A stretch of 37,424 nucleotides of DNA from Planctomycetaceae bacterium (lineage in GTDB: Bacteria > Planctomycetota > Planctomycetia > Planctomycetales > Planctomycetaceae). Under the pieces are notes generated by a model. That model searched no databases. It saw only the letters and a program-made list of their open reading frames with translations, and was not told where the DNA came from. A program made the position numbers and the translations under genes. Location of the stretch: assembly GCA_029259845.1 (NCBI GenBank), contig JAJDEI010000251.1, forward strand, positions 1 to 37,424. The letters run 5' to 3'. Below are positions 1 to 7,264 of this stretch, in pieces. The first letter of the stretch is position 1. Each line of letters starts with the position of its first letter.

Positions 1-1
1 A

Positions 2-166
2 TGCGAATCGTTCGATGACTGGTACGACTCCCTGCTCAGAGCGATCGCCACCCACGCCGTCGCCAATCGCCCCGACCGCGTTGAACCACGCCGGCGAAAG
101 CGCCGGCCCAAACCATACAAACTCCTCCAGCAACCACGACCGAACTACAAACGAAAAGCCGCGTAA
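2..166 (+). CDS. IS4-family transposase, C-terminal fragment (5' end outside window)
   Basis: An open frame enters from the left edge and stops at a TAA at 164-166, giving about 54 residues. It runs through a D-D-W-Y-D segment into a very basic tail (R-R-R-K-R-R-P-K-P-Y, then P-N-Y-K-R-K). This Arg/Lys/Pro-rich tail ending a few residues after a K-R-R-P-K-x-Y motif is what I know from the C-termini of IS4-type DDE transposases in planctomycetes. The catalytic domain lies outside the window, so integrity cannot be judged. The 60 bases after the stop contain the string GTGCCTGACCC, also found in the palindromic repeats at 13.3 and 19.1 kb, which may mark the element's end. Family assignment is moderately confident; activity is unknown. 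Confidence 0.6.
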   Translation, partial: CESFDDWYDSLLRAIATHAVANRPDRVEPRRRKRRPKPYKLLQQPRPNYKRKAA

Positions 167-233
167 CGACTTACAATGAATTAAGTGCCATTCGTGCCTG
201 ACCCTTTGACGGTCACCCGGGAAACTCCCTGAC

Positions 234-1118
234 ATGCTCCGCTGGCGGCTTCTGGTCTCGACAGTGCTGATCCCCGCGATCGTCGGGTTGTTTGTGTGGG
301 ATGCCCGGTTGGGGCCGGCGGCCCCGGTGCTGTTCGTCATCTGTCTGCTGGCGGGACTGCGGTGTACGTGGGAGTTGGTCACGTTGCTCCGGCAGGACGG
401 GGTGGAGGTCCGCTTTGGACCGGTGGCTAGCTGTGTGGGACTGCTGTTGCTGGCGACGTGGGGTCCCCACTGGCTGGAGCCGGTCAACCTCCGGCTCGCA
501 CTCGCCGTTCCGACGTTGGCACAAATGTTTGCGGGGTGCGTGTTGTTGCTGATGGTGTGGCAGGCGTTTCGCTTTCGTGAGCCGGGGGGACATCTGCGAT
601 TGCTCGGCGCGGAACTGCTCGCGGTGACGTATGCCGGTCTCCTGCTGAGCCTGACGGCCCAACTTCGCTGGCTTGGCCCGAATGGAAATGGGTATTGGGC
701 GCTGGGTTCGGTCATCGCAGCGACGAAAATGGGGGACATCGGCGCGTACACGCTGGGGCGGATGTTCGGCCGTCGCAAGATGGCACCCCATCTCTCACCC
801 GGAAAAACGTGGATGGGAGCCGGCGGTGCGGTGCTCGGCGGAGTGCTGGGGGCCGTGCTGTGGCTCCGTCTGGCGTCGCCGTTGTTTGGGCAGGACTGGG
901 CGGCGCACTGGTGGATCGGTGCGGCTGCCTACGGGGCGGCGATGGGTGTGACGGGCCTTTTCGGCGATCTGTGTGAGTCACTCATCAAGCGGGACGTCGG
1001 CGTCAAGGACTCAGCCGCCCTGCTGCCGGGCTTCGGCGGGCTGCTCGACCTGCTCGACAGTATCCTGTTCGCCGGACCGGTGGCGGTCGTCGTCTGGCGG
1101 ATCGTGCTCGGTTCGTAA
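234..1118 (+). CDS. cdsA: Phosphatidate cytidylyltransferase (CDP-diglyceride synthase)
   Basis: This integral membrane enzyme makes CDP-diacylglycerol from CTP and phosphatidic acid, the branch point of phospholipid synthesis. The 294-residue protein has several hydrophobic segments (about 8-22, 30-50, 63-78, 95-110, 123-141, 198-215, 228-245, 275-290). It carries the family's late signature: G-D-x-G-A-Y at 167-172, K-M-x-P-x-x-S-P-G-K-T at 182-191, then S-L-I-K-R-D-x-G-x-K-D from 249. The usual P-G-H-G-G-x-x-D-R-x-D ending appears as P-G-F-G-G-L-L-D-L-L-D (265-275), so His and Arg are replaced while the aspartates remain. I believe this variant is usual in planctomycetes. The ATG at 234 is the first in frame and leaves a full-length protein. 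No uppS or dxr neighbour is visible because a transposase fragment lies directly upstream. Confidence 0.93.
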   Translation: MLRWRLLVSTVLIPAIVGLFVWDARLGPAAPVLFVICLLAGLRCTWELVTLLRQDGVEVRFGPVASCVGLLLLATWGPHWLEPVNLRLALAVPTLAQMFAGCVLLLMVWQAFRFREPGGHLRLLGAELLAVTYAGLLLSLTAQLRWLGPNGNGYWALGSVIAATKMGDIGAYTLGRMFGRRKMAPHLSPGKTWMGAGGAVLGGVLGAVLWLRLASPLFGQDWAAHWWIGAAAYGAAMGVTGLFGDLCESLIKRDVGVKDSAALLPGFGGLLDLLDSILFAGPVAVVVWRIVLGS

Positions 1119-1280
1119 CACGTCCGCTGAGTGGCGGCGTCCGACCGATGCGAAGTATCGGCTTGGGAGTGGGAACTCAGGCTCCCCGGACGTTGGACGT
1201 TCCGCGCAGAAGTGCTCCCCGGTGAGACGTCCGCCCAAGGCAAACGTTTTGTTGAAGTTGGGGCGCATCACCGACGTCGG

Positions 1281-1347
1281 CCGTCGCCGTTGGCTCCGGG
1301 CTAACGCCATCTCATGAGGCCTGTTAACCCGGAGGCAACGCCGATGG
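1281..1347. repeat. Palindromic repeat family A (copy 1), inverted pair
   Basis: Two arms face each other: CCGTTGGCTCCGGGCTAA (1287-1304) and TTAACCCGGAGGCAACGCCG (1324-1343), separated by about 20 bases. The same core recurs at 13153, 18625 and 36161. The copy lies in the gap after cdsA (1119-1405), in which no gene is recognisable. Confidence 0.75.
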
Positions 1348-1405
1348 CGAACCGCCGACAATCCCCCTCCCCGATACGACGTGTCCGTTAATGGGAAGCG
1401 GACCG

Positions 1406-1660
1406 TCAACCGGCGTCGGCATCTCCGGCGGCCGCTGGGACGGCAAGGGCCTCTTTCTCGCCGACGCGTCGGAGGCGAACGGCCAGCTTGCGGCACTGCG
1501 ACCTCCAGTGCCTCCAGACGGGATCGGTCCGGTGTTGCTTGTCGGTGAGGCCCCGCTCGCTCAGTTTGTCCGCTTGTTGATCGCGACGTTGCTGCGCGGC
1601 GGAGAGTTGTCTTTCCAGGGCGGCTCGGCTCATGCCCATGACGGCACCATGATCTTTCAC
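1406..1660 (-). CDS. Possible small basic helical protein, unknown function
   Basis: This minus-strand frame encodes up to 84 residues from a GTG at 1660; internal ATGs at residues 8 and 10 are alternative starts, and none has a good Shine-Dalgarno site. The centre is charged and apparently helical: A-L-E-R-Q-L-x-A-A-Q-Q-R-R-D-Q-Q-A-D-K-L, then repeated R-x-W-R and R-R-L/V patterns. It resembles small uncharacterised planctomycete proteins with the same helix-turn-helix-like spacing, but I cannot name a family. The Ala/Gly-rich C-terminus (V-P-A-A-A-G-D-A-D-A-G) is weak. It stands alone and converges on cdsA. It could be a chance reading frame; the coherent helical composition is the main argument for it. 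Confidence 0.4.
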   Translation of the reverse strand: MKDHGAVMGMSRAALERQLSAAQQRRDQQADKLSERGLTDKQHRTDPVWRHWRSQCRKLAVRLRRVGEKEALAVPAAAGDADAG

Positions 1661-1926
1661 AAAGAAGACTCGGATTTTCAGACGCCTCCGAGTTCTCGTG
1701 CCTTGTCAGGCTTCGTTTCAGGGATCGTCAGGACACAAGCCGCCCTCCGTTGTCGGGCTCTCGGGCCGTGACTCATCCCTCAAACCACGACTGACAGAGC
1801 ACTCGTCTCGGAATGACAGGTCCGGATTCTTGCATCTCCGGGACAATTATTCAATATGGTTGGGTACCTGCCGTTTTCGTGGCGTGCAGGACTCTGTTTT
1901 TCACGTTGATGGAAAGGATGCGCGCT

Positions 1927-2394
1927 ATGAGTGCTGATGCCCGATTGGCCGATCTGGGAGTCGAGATGCCGCCCGCCCCCAAACCGGGCGGAAACTATCG
2001 CCCGGTGATCGTTGTGGGCGACATGGCCTATGTTTCCGGCCACGGGCCGCTCAAACCGGACAAAACGATGGTCACCGGACGGGTCGGTGCGGATCTGACT
2101 GAGGAGCAGGGGTACGATGCGGCCCGCCTCGTCGGATTGGGCGTGCTCGCCACGTTGCAGAACCATTTCGGCACGCTGGACCGCATCGTTCGCACGGTCA
2201 AGGTGCTGGGCATGGTGAACGCGGCTCCCGATTTCCTGAACCATCCGGCAGTCATCAACGGCTTCAGCGACCTGCTGGCGGAGGTCTTCGGCGAGGACGG
2301 CGTCGGTGCCCGCAGCGCCGTCGGCATGGGCTCGCTGCCGGGAAACATCGCCGTCGAAGTGGAAGCAATCTTCCAGATCACGACGGACGAGTGA
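1927..2394 (+). CDS. RidA/YjgF/YER057c/UK114-family protein
   Basis: Members of this family fold as chorismate-mutase-like trimers; RidA itself hydrolyses reactive enamine/imine intermediates from PLP enzymes, while many relatives have other or unknown roles. The 155-residue protein has the typical order: A-Y-V-S-G-H-G near 34-40, an E-E-Q-G-Y-D-A-A-R helix at 59-67, a D-R-I-V-R-T-V-K-V-L-G strand at 85-95, and the conserved late arginine in G-A-R-S-A-V (R129) followed by L-P-G-x-I-x-V-E-V-E-A. That Arg is the substrate-carboxylate ligand in true RidA. I chose the ATG at 1927 because a GGAAAGGA-like ribosome site lies about 10 bases upstream and the product then has normal family length. It has no clear operon partner. 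Confidence 0.85.
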   Translation: MSADARLADLGVEMPPAPKPGGNYRPVIVVGDMAYVSGHGPLKPDKTMVTGRVGADLTEEQGYDAARLVGLGVLATLQNHFGTLDRIVRTVKVLGMVNAAPDFLNHPAVINGFSDLLAEVFGEDGVGARSAVGMGSLPGNIAVEVEAIFQITTDE

Positions 2395-2469
2395 ACCTCA
2401 GTTCAACCTCGTCACCTCGTTCCCAAACTCAGTCGTTCCCGGTTTGGCTGTCAAATATCGTGTGACACA

Positions 2470-2720
2470 AGCGTTTTACGCCGAAGGCGTTTCACATCAC
2501 CGACCAGGGTCGCGAACGAAGTGAGCGCACCCTGGGCGGACCGACAACCCAATTCACAACCTGGAAACGGGTGAACAATCGTCGATTCGCCGGGAAACAG
2601 CGAGCGTTCGTGTTGTGGAACCCTGACAGGGTTCGAGCGGCTGTCGTCCCCCGATTCCCAGGGTGGCGCGGCTGCGCCGCGGGCCCTGGGCTGCGTTCGG
2701 TAACGCCTTCGGCGTATTCC
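2470..2720. repeat. Nested palindromes in gene-free gap 2395-2896
   Basis: The gap between ridA-like and the CBM9-like gene holds no convincing gene. It contains several hairpins: ACGCCGAAGGCGT near 2478-2490 repeated as ACGCCTTCGGCGT at 2702-2714; CCAGGGT/ACCCTGG arms at 2502-2508 and 2528-2534; a perfect GAACCCTGACAGGGTTC palindrome at 2619-2635; and a CCCAGGG...CCCTGGG stem with a G/C-only interior at 2658-2692. It looks like a composite REP-type element. Confidence 0.6.
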
Positions 2721-2769
2721 CGTGACAGAAACTCGTCGTCATTGTCTGAACTGGGAATGACTGAAACTC

Positions 2770-2862
2770 TGTTTGGGAACCCACTTTCGCGAAACTCCGT
2801 TTCGCACATCGCAAAGCAGAGCGTTGCGGGACACGGGGTTCCCAAGCCGGAGTTTGGGAACC
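2770..2862. repeat. Palindromic repeat family B (copy 1): GTTCCCAA/TTGGGAAC
   Basis: TTTGGGAACCCACTTTCGC at 2772-2790 is followed by GAAACTCCGTTTCGCAC, a GCAAAGCAGAGCG stretch and GGTTCCCAAGCC at 2837-2848. The same ordered blocks recur at 21626-21720 and 27770-27875, with the outer palindrome alone at 9926-9951. The ordered recurrence marks it as a dispersed element and not a chance hairpin. Confidence 0.75.
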
Positions 2863-2896
2863 AGGGGGATTGGCCGAAGCGTTCCGAGAATGGATA

Positions 2897-3556
2897 TCAC
2901 TCAGAGGCCAATTCCAGCGGACACCACAGGCTGGGGTCGGCGTCGAAGGGAAACTCTTCGCTGATGCTCAGGCATTGCCGGCCGAGTTGGGAGTCGTTGA
3001 GCAGGTAGGAGAAGCCGAGGCGGGGCTGGCTCTCCGGGTCGTAGCCGTGCAGGGCGTCGGCGGGGAGCCACGCTTCCAGGCGGTAACCCCGGTCGCTGAT
3101 CTCCGATTGAATCGGCAGCAGCTCCGAGTCGTAGGGCGGCGGATCTTCGTTGGCCCGCGCCACCGGCCACAGCGTGGCGACCGGTTGCAGGCCGTCCTCA
3201 CTCCCGCCCACCGGGACGAGTGCGAACTGATGGCAGAAGCGGCCCGCGCGATGCACCGTCTGCGTGCACCGGGTATCGATCCACAGCCGCAATCCGTCCG
3301 ATTGTCCCAGTTTCTCGGGGTCACTGAGAGGCGGACCGCTTTTGCCGGAAACAGACACGCTCACTCCCAGACCCCGGCCGTTCCAGGCGATGCGGACCTC
3401 GCCGAAGTCCGAGCGCTGGGCCAACCCGGCCAGACTGGGGAGCGCACACTCGACCGGAAGGTTGAGGAGCCGCTTTCCCCGCCGCGGCAAGCCGTCCATT
3501 TGCTTCGCAGAGAACGTGTAGCGAAACAAGAATTCGGGAGGAAGCAGCGCGCTCAT
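2897..3556 (-). CDS. CBM9-like (DOMON-fold) carbohydrate-binding-type protein
   Basis: The 219-residue protein has no signal peptide or membrane segment. Its pattern fits the beta-sandwich of family 9 carbohydrate-binding modules and related DOMON-type domains: V-R-I-A-W-N-G-R-G-L-G-V-S-V-S-V near 54-69, D-G-L-R-L-W-I-D-T-R near 87-96, then C-H-Q-F-A-L-V-P, Y-R-L-E-A-W-L-P and L-G-F-S-Y-L-L-N-D. In xylanases and related enzymes these modules bind sugar ends; planctomycetes carry many free-standing versions of unknown ligand. The start ATG overlaps the stop of the upstream gene as ATGA, so the two are translationally coupled and probably act together. The lack of an export signal is odd for a binding module and suggests a cytoplasmic role or an unusual export route. 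Fold assignment is moderate; ligand unknown. Confidence 0.55.
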   Translation of the reverse strand: MSALLPPEFLFRYTFSAKQMDGLPRRGKRLLNLPVECALPSLAGLAQRSDFGEVRIAWNGRGLGVSVSVSGKSGPPLSDPEKLGQSDGLRLWIDTRCTQTVHRAGRFCHQFALVPVGGSEDGLQPVATLWPVARANEDPPPYDSELLPIQSEISDRGYRLEAWLPADALHGYDPESQPRLGFSYLLNDSQLGRQCLSISEEFPFDADPSLWCPLELASE

Positions 3557-4659
3557 GGGGTGTTTTCGTCGTCGGCTGCTTTTTCCCTGGCCGCCTCGAT
3601 CAGCTTGACGATCTTGCTCGTGCGATTCTCCACGTCCAACTCGTCCTTATTGCGCACATAGTTGAACTGTTCTTCGCTGACCGGACCATCCAGGACGATA
3701 TCCGAGAACTCCAGGGAGAGCAGCAGCCGGTAGGGAAGTCTCTCTTCGGCCGGTGCTTTCTTGAGGTACAGGATGCGGGTGGGAAACAGAGTTTGCTGGT
3801 CGAAGTAAATCCGCACGCGGTCCGGAACGTAGGCGGGCAGAAGTTTGCCGTCAGCCCCTCCCAGGCGGGCGAGAAAATCGTCGTTCCAGTGCCCCTGGAT
3901 AACGGAATACGGCTGGCCGTCATGCTCGGCTTCTTTGATGGCGTCGAACGTCATCGACCGCTCCAGGGAGGCGAGCAGCGCCGGCAGCCCACCGACCCCC
4001 ATTCCGGCAATCAGATTGGTCTCGGGAATGATCCCGCTCTCGTCGTTGGCCTTGAGCACTTCGTCGATGACCGTTCGCGAAACTTTGACTGTCGGCTCTT
4101 CGCTGTCGGCCGCTCGGATTTCCTGCACGGTCCAGAGGAGTTGGCCGTCGCAGACTTCGAGCAGCGTGCCGGTCGTCTTGCCGACTTCGATCTCATAACT
4201 GAGCCGCAACTTCGGAAACAGGCCCGCCTGGTAGGTTCCCGACGCCTGAAATGTCGAGCCGGCGATCGCCACCTTCTCCCGCAGATTGGCACTCACCGAT
4301 CGCCGCGTGAACAGGCCGTCTCGGGATTTCTGCAGCAGTTCCACCGCCCGTGCGGACTCCGACGGCGTCGAGGCGGGCTTCGCACCGTCTGCCGGCTTGT
4401 CGGCGTTCGGCTCGTCCGTCGCCTCGTCGGCTGTCGGCTTATCCGCCGTGACCTGCTCCGGCGAGGTCTCGTTGGGCGCGGAGTTGTCGGGCGTGCCCGC
4501 TTCGGTTTTGGACTCTTCGGGAGCCGTTTCACCGGGCGCAGTCGGCTTGGCGGTCTCCGGATTGGCTGTTTCGACCGAAAACGCCCCCGCTGGAGTCCAC
4601 AGGTAAGCAGCCGCAAGGACTGCCGCGAGAGTCGCTGTCAATATGGGCAATCTTTTCAT
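3553..4659 (-). CDS. Secreted protein with low-complexity linker and LolA-like domain
   Basis: The 368-residue product begins M-K-R-L-P-I-L-T-A-T-L with a classical signal peptide, probably cleaved after A-G-A at residue 26. Residues about 30-106 are a Thr/Pro/Glu/Ala/Asp-rich linker with near repeats of A-D-K-P-T/A. The folded part (about 107-368) alternates beta strands such as G-T-Y-Q-A-G-L-F-P-K-L-R-L-S-Y-E and G-Q-L-L-W-T-V-Q-E with an F-P-T-R-I-L-Y-L segment. This order resembles the LolA/LolB lipoprotein-carrier fold and the outer-membrane-lipoprotein-sorting-like proteins common in planctomycetes. I infer a periplasmic location. It is the first gene of a two-gene unit with the CBM9-like gene (ATGA overlap). 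Specific function is unknown, and LolA-likeness is by pattern only. Confidence 0.6.
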   Translation of the reverse strand: MKRLPILTATLAAVLAAAYLWTPAGAFSVETANPETAKPTAPGETAPEESKTEAGTPDNSAPNETSPEQVTADKPTADEATDEPNADKPADGAKPASTPSESARAVELLQKSRDGLFTRRSVSANLREKVAIAGSTFQASGTYQAGLFPKLRLSYEIEVGKTTGTLLEVCDGQLLWTVQEIRAADSEEPTVKVSRTVIDEVLKANDESGIIPETNLIAGMGVGGLPALLASLERSMTFDAIKEAEHDGQPYSVIQGHWNDDFLARLGGADGKLLPAYVPDRVRIYFDQQTLFPTRILYLKKAPAEERLPYRLLLSLEFSDIVLDGPVSEEQFNYVRNKDELDVENRTSKIVKLIEAAREKAADDENTP

Positions 4660-5098
4660 TTTGGTCCGAAAATGATGGATTTATCAAAGAAACCGGCTCC
4701 CTCGACCCGAAAACAGAACTAACTGCCGTTCTGTTTCGCTGTGGATTTGCCGTGGAACCGTCGGCGGTAACGGAGATGCCGGATCAGGGAATCGCAAGTC
4801 GCGGCCACGATTGGCATTCTACCGTCGAAGCGGCCGCCGGGTCGACCGCAACCGAAAACCTTTTGCCGCCTTTCGCCGGAGGATGCACGTCATCCTCGCA
4901 TGGCCGAGGGAGGCCGACAGGCACGCTTCGGTTCGGGTGAAGCCCGTGACGTCGCACAAAACAGGCCACTCAAGCCACACGTATCCATCACAACTTCGGA
5001 GTCAGACGACGTTGCTCTCATCATTCGCGAAGCGCCGGACAGTGAGGACGACGACCAGAAATGCCCGGCTGGGCACCAGGAACCGAAAAGGGATTGCA
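4660..5098. other. Divergent intergenic region, no gene seen
   Basis: These 439 bases separate the minus-strand LolA-like gene from the plus-strand lipoprotein cluster and must carry promoters in both directions. Frames crossing it are short and lack family-like patterns. I could not single out a convincing -35/-10 pair or operator. Confidence 0.5.
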
Positions 5099-6220
5099 AT
5101 GAAACTCTATTTTCTGGCACTTGGAACGCTGTTGGTCGTCTGCGTCGGCTGTGCGCACGACGGACAGCAGGTCTTCCACAAAAACGAATACCATGCCCCC
5201 CCGGCAGCCATGCTCGCCGGACCGGGTCCCATGGTCGCCGGTCCCGGACCGGGGGTGATGGGGATGGGCCGCGGCGGACGTGTCTACGGGGCCGCCCCGG
5301 CGTACCCCGCCCAATCAACTCAGGTCCGTTTCCTCGGTCCTGACGGGATGTACGTCGGTTGGAAAATTGGCGACGGCTTCGCTGAGAATCAGCTCGTCGC
5401 TCCGGGCCGGTACAACTTCCCGCAAGGGTCCATGTACCGCCTCAAAGTCGCCGGGATCCCCGGCCGCGACGCTCTCGTGCTGTATCCCACGCTGGCCGTC
5501 TATCCGTCGCATCCGACGACCGAAGCCTACCTCGCTCACAACAGCATTCCGCTGCGGATCACCGACGAGGACCTCGATCAGATCGAGACCAACAACTTCG
5601 TGACCAAAGTCATCTACCTGCCCGATCCCAAGTTTCAGGACCTGGCGATCGCCGGTGTTGAGGAACTGGTCTCCACCCGTCTCGATCCGAGTCTCGATCC
5701 CGTCCACGAAGCGGACCGGCGCGGCACCATTATGGCTGTCCTGCGGGTCGGAAACATGGACCTCGAAATGTCCGCACCGGCCGTCCTGGGTGCCAGCGGC
5801 GTCGAGCAAGCGGGAAATGTCGTGTCGGTCAACGGCGACCTCGGTGAGCACGCCCCGCCCGTGGCGATCGGCGGCATCGACGCCAAGGGATCCGGAATGC
5901 CCGGCAGCCCGCTCGTCAGCGGACCGTTGCCTCCCGGACATCCGGCCAGCATGATGCCGTGGGGACAACCCCGCAGTTCAACGCCGATCGGCCTTGTCGG
6001 CCCTCCGCACCTTCCGTACGGGCGTCCGGCCAGTCTCAAGTCTCACACGGTTCGCAACCTGTCTGACGTGGACCTTCCCAAGCCGGTCGACCACATGCTG
6101 ATCGACGTGCGGCACGAGCCGGGCATCAGCCTGCCCGCTCCGGTCAAGCACATCGAGTACCTCGAACAGCATCCGGTGTACGGGCCGAACGAAATCTCCT
6201 ACCCGCCCGCCGGGTACTGA
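5099..6220 (+). CDS. Lipoprotein, first of a three-gene secreted cluster; paralogue of the next gene
   Basis: The 373-residue protein starts with [18 protein letters not shown]; Cys18 is a plausible lipidation site, though Cys at -3 is unusual. Residues 30-75 are Gly/Pro/Met-rich. The conserved core (about 75-220) contains [24 protein letters not shown] at 128-132, V-T-K-V-I-Y-L at 168-174 and [14 protein letters not shown] at 205-218. The next gene repeats these blocks in the same order, so the two are paralogues. The Pro-rich C-terminus includes L-P-K-P-V and L-P-A-P-V repeats. The ATG at 5099 directly precedes the signal sequence and has an AAGGGAT ribosome site. I recognise no enzymatic motif; a surface or cell-envelope role is inferred. 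Confidence 0.75.
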   Translation: MKLYFLALGTLLVVCVGCAHDGQQVFHKNEYHAPPAAMLAGPGPMVAGPGPGVMGMGRGGRVYGAAPAYPAQSTQVRFLGPDGMYVGWKIGDGFAENQLVAPGRYNFPQGSMYRLKVAGIPGRDALVLYPTLAVYPSHPTTEAYLAHNSIPLRITDEDLDQIETNNFVTKVIYLPDPKFQDLAIAGVEELVSTRLDPSLDPVHEADRRGTIMAVLRVGNMDLEMSAPAVLGASGVEQAGNVVSVNGDLGEHAPPVAIGGIDAKGSGMPGSPLVSGPLPPGHPASMMPWGQPRSSTPIGLVGPPHLPYGRPASLKSHTVRNLSDVDLPKPVDHMLIDVRHEPGISLPAPVKHIEYLEQHPVYGPNEISYPPAGY

Positions 6221-6408
6221 GCGGCCTCAGTTTTCGGTTCCTGACAGGCCCGGCCTCCCGCTATCCGCGAGAGGCCGGTGTCTGATATCCGGAGGAAAAA
6301 GAAACGGGCATCCAACGACTGACGGCGCGGTTGCCGCATCTTCGCTCTCTGCTCTCTGCTCTTCGCTTTCCCACCAGTCCCCCCTTCTCTGTCGATCATT
6401 CGAGCACC

Positions 6409-7242
6409 ATGCGACTTTCGACCGCCTCATGCATCGCAGCGGGATTGATCGCGCTGATCACAGCCGCTTCCGGGACGACGGCAGTCGCACAGACCGCCGG
6501 CAATAACCGCTACTTTCCCCTCGACCATCGGATTCCGGGCCGCGCGATCCAGTGGGACCGGGCCATCCGTCCCCATCGCCCAAGTTACATGCAACCGGTT
6601 CGCATTGAACTGCCCAGCGTCGGACTGGTGGTCTTTTTCGACGGCTCGGCAAACCGCAACATTCTCACACAGGCTCCTTCGCAGGTCGGCATGTTGGTGG
6701 GGCGAACGTACCGCTTTCAGATCAGCGGGATGCCCGAATACCCGGGGGCGAACCTCTACCCGACGATCGAGTTGCTGGACCGCCTGCATCCGCCGAATGG
6801 GCGCGAGCAGGACTTCCCGATCCCGATTCAATTCACCGCCGAAGAGATCGAGACCGCGCTCAACGATCGTCTGGTCACCAAGGTGATTTACCTCGAGCAA
6901 CCGCAGTGGGCCGCGCCCCTGGAGCCCGGACATCCGATCAACGTCGACGATCTGCCTCCCACGGCCAACCTGATGCAGGCGGCCGACCGCCGCGGCCGGG
7001 CAATGGCGATCGTGCGGATCGGCGGACGGGTTCCCACCACGCGCGGCGGCGGGAATTCACAGTTCTACGGCGACCTGGCCCCCGTCATCACACGAACGTT
7101 CGACCGCAACTCTCCAACAGCCATCACCCCAGCCGTCACGGCGTCTTCCCGATCGACACAAGCGACGCGCCGGCCCGGACAGCAATTCGGCCAAAAGCTC
7201 GGGCCGAAGAGGTCGCCGGCAATGGTCTCCATCAGCGATTAG
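6409..7242 (+). CDS. Secreted protein, paralogue of the preceding lipoprotein
   Basis: The 277-residue product opens with a signal peptide (M-R-L-S-T-A-S-C-I-A-A-G-L-I-A-L-I-T-A), likely cleaved after A-V-A-Q near residue 28. It shares ordered motifs with the upstream lipoprotein: V-R-I-E-L-P-S at 64-70, Y-R-F-Q-I-S-G-M-P at 101-109, L-Y-P-T-I-E at 116-121, V-T-K-V-I-Y-L at 156-162 and A-D-R-R-G-R-A-M-A-I-V-R-I-G at 192-205. The Ser/Thr/Arg-rich tail after about 230 looks disordered. Unlike its paralogue it lacks a lipobox, so one copy is probably membrane-anchored and the other free. I chose the ATG at 6409 because it begins the signal peptide; no strong ribosome site is visible. Function unknown; the pair probably forms one envelope complex. 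Confidence 0.72.
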   Translation: MRLSTASCIAAGLIALITAASGTTAVAQTAGNNRYFPLDHRIPGRAIQWDRAIRPHRPSYMQPVRIELPSVGLVVFFDGSANRNILTQAPSQVGMLVGRTYRFQISGMPEYPGANLYPTIELLDRLHPPNGREQDFPIPIQFTAEEIETALNDRLVTKVIYLEQPQWAAPLEPGHPINVDDLPPTANLMQAADRRGRAMAIVRIGGRVPTTRGGGNSQFYGDLAPVITRTFDRNSPTAITPAVTASSRSTQATRRPGQQFGQKLGPKRSPAMVSISD

Positions 7243-7264
7243 CACCGTGCCCGAGGTTCACTCT

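Noticed and set aside
213-791. 192-codon minus-strand frame over cdsA
   Set aside because: Product is Arg/Gln/Pro/His-rich without hydrophobic core and is the antisense shadow of the clear cdsA gene.
1391-1771. 126-codon plus-strand frame opposite the small minus-strand candidate
   Set aside because: Gly/Ser/Pro-rich with no family pattern; the opposite strand has the more protein-like helical composition.
2619-2640. tRNA T-arm-like GGGTTCGAGC
   Set aside because: It is one arm of a perfect GAACCCTGACAGGGTTC palindrome; no cloverleaf or acceptor stem can be built around it.
3793-4722. 309-codon plus-strand frame antisense to the LolA-like gene
   Set aside because: Arg/Gly-rich low-complexity shadow; the minus-strand product has a signal peptide and folded domain.
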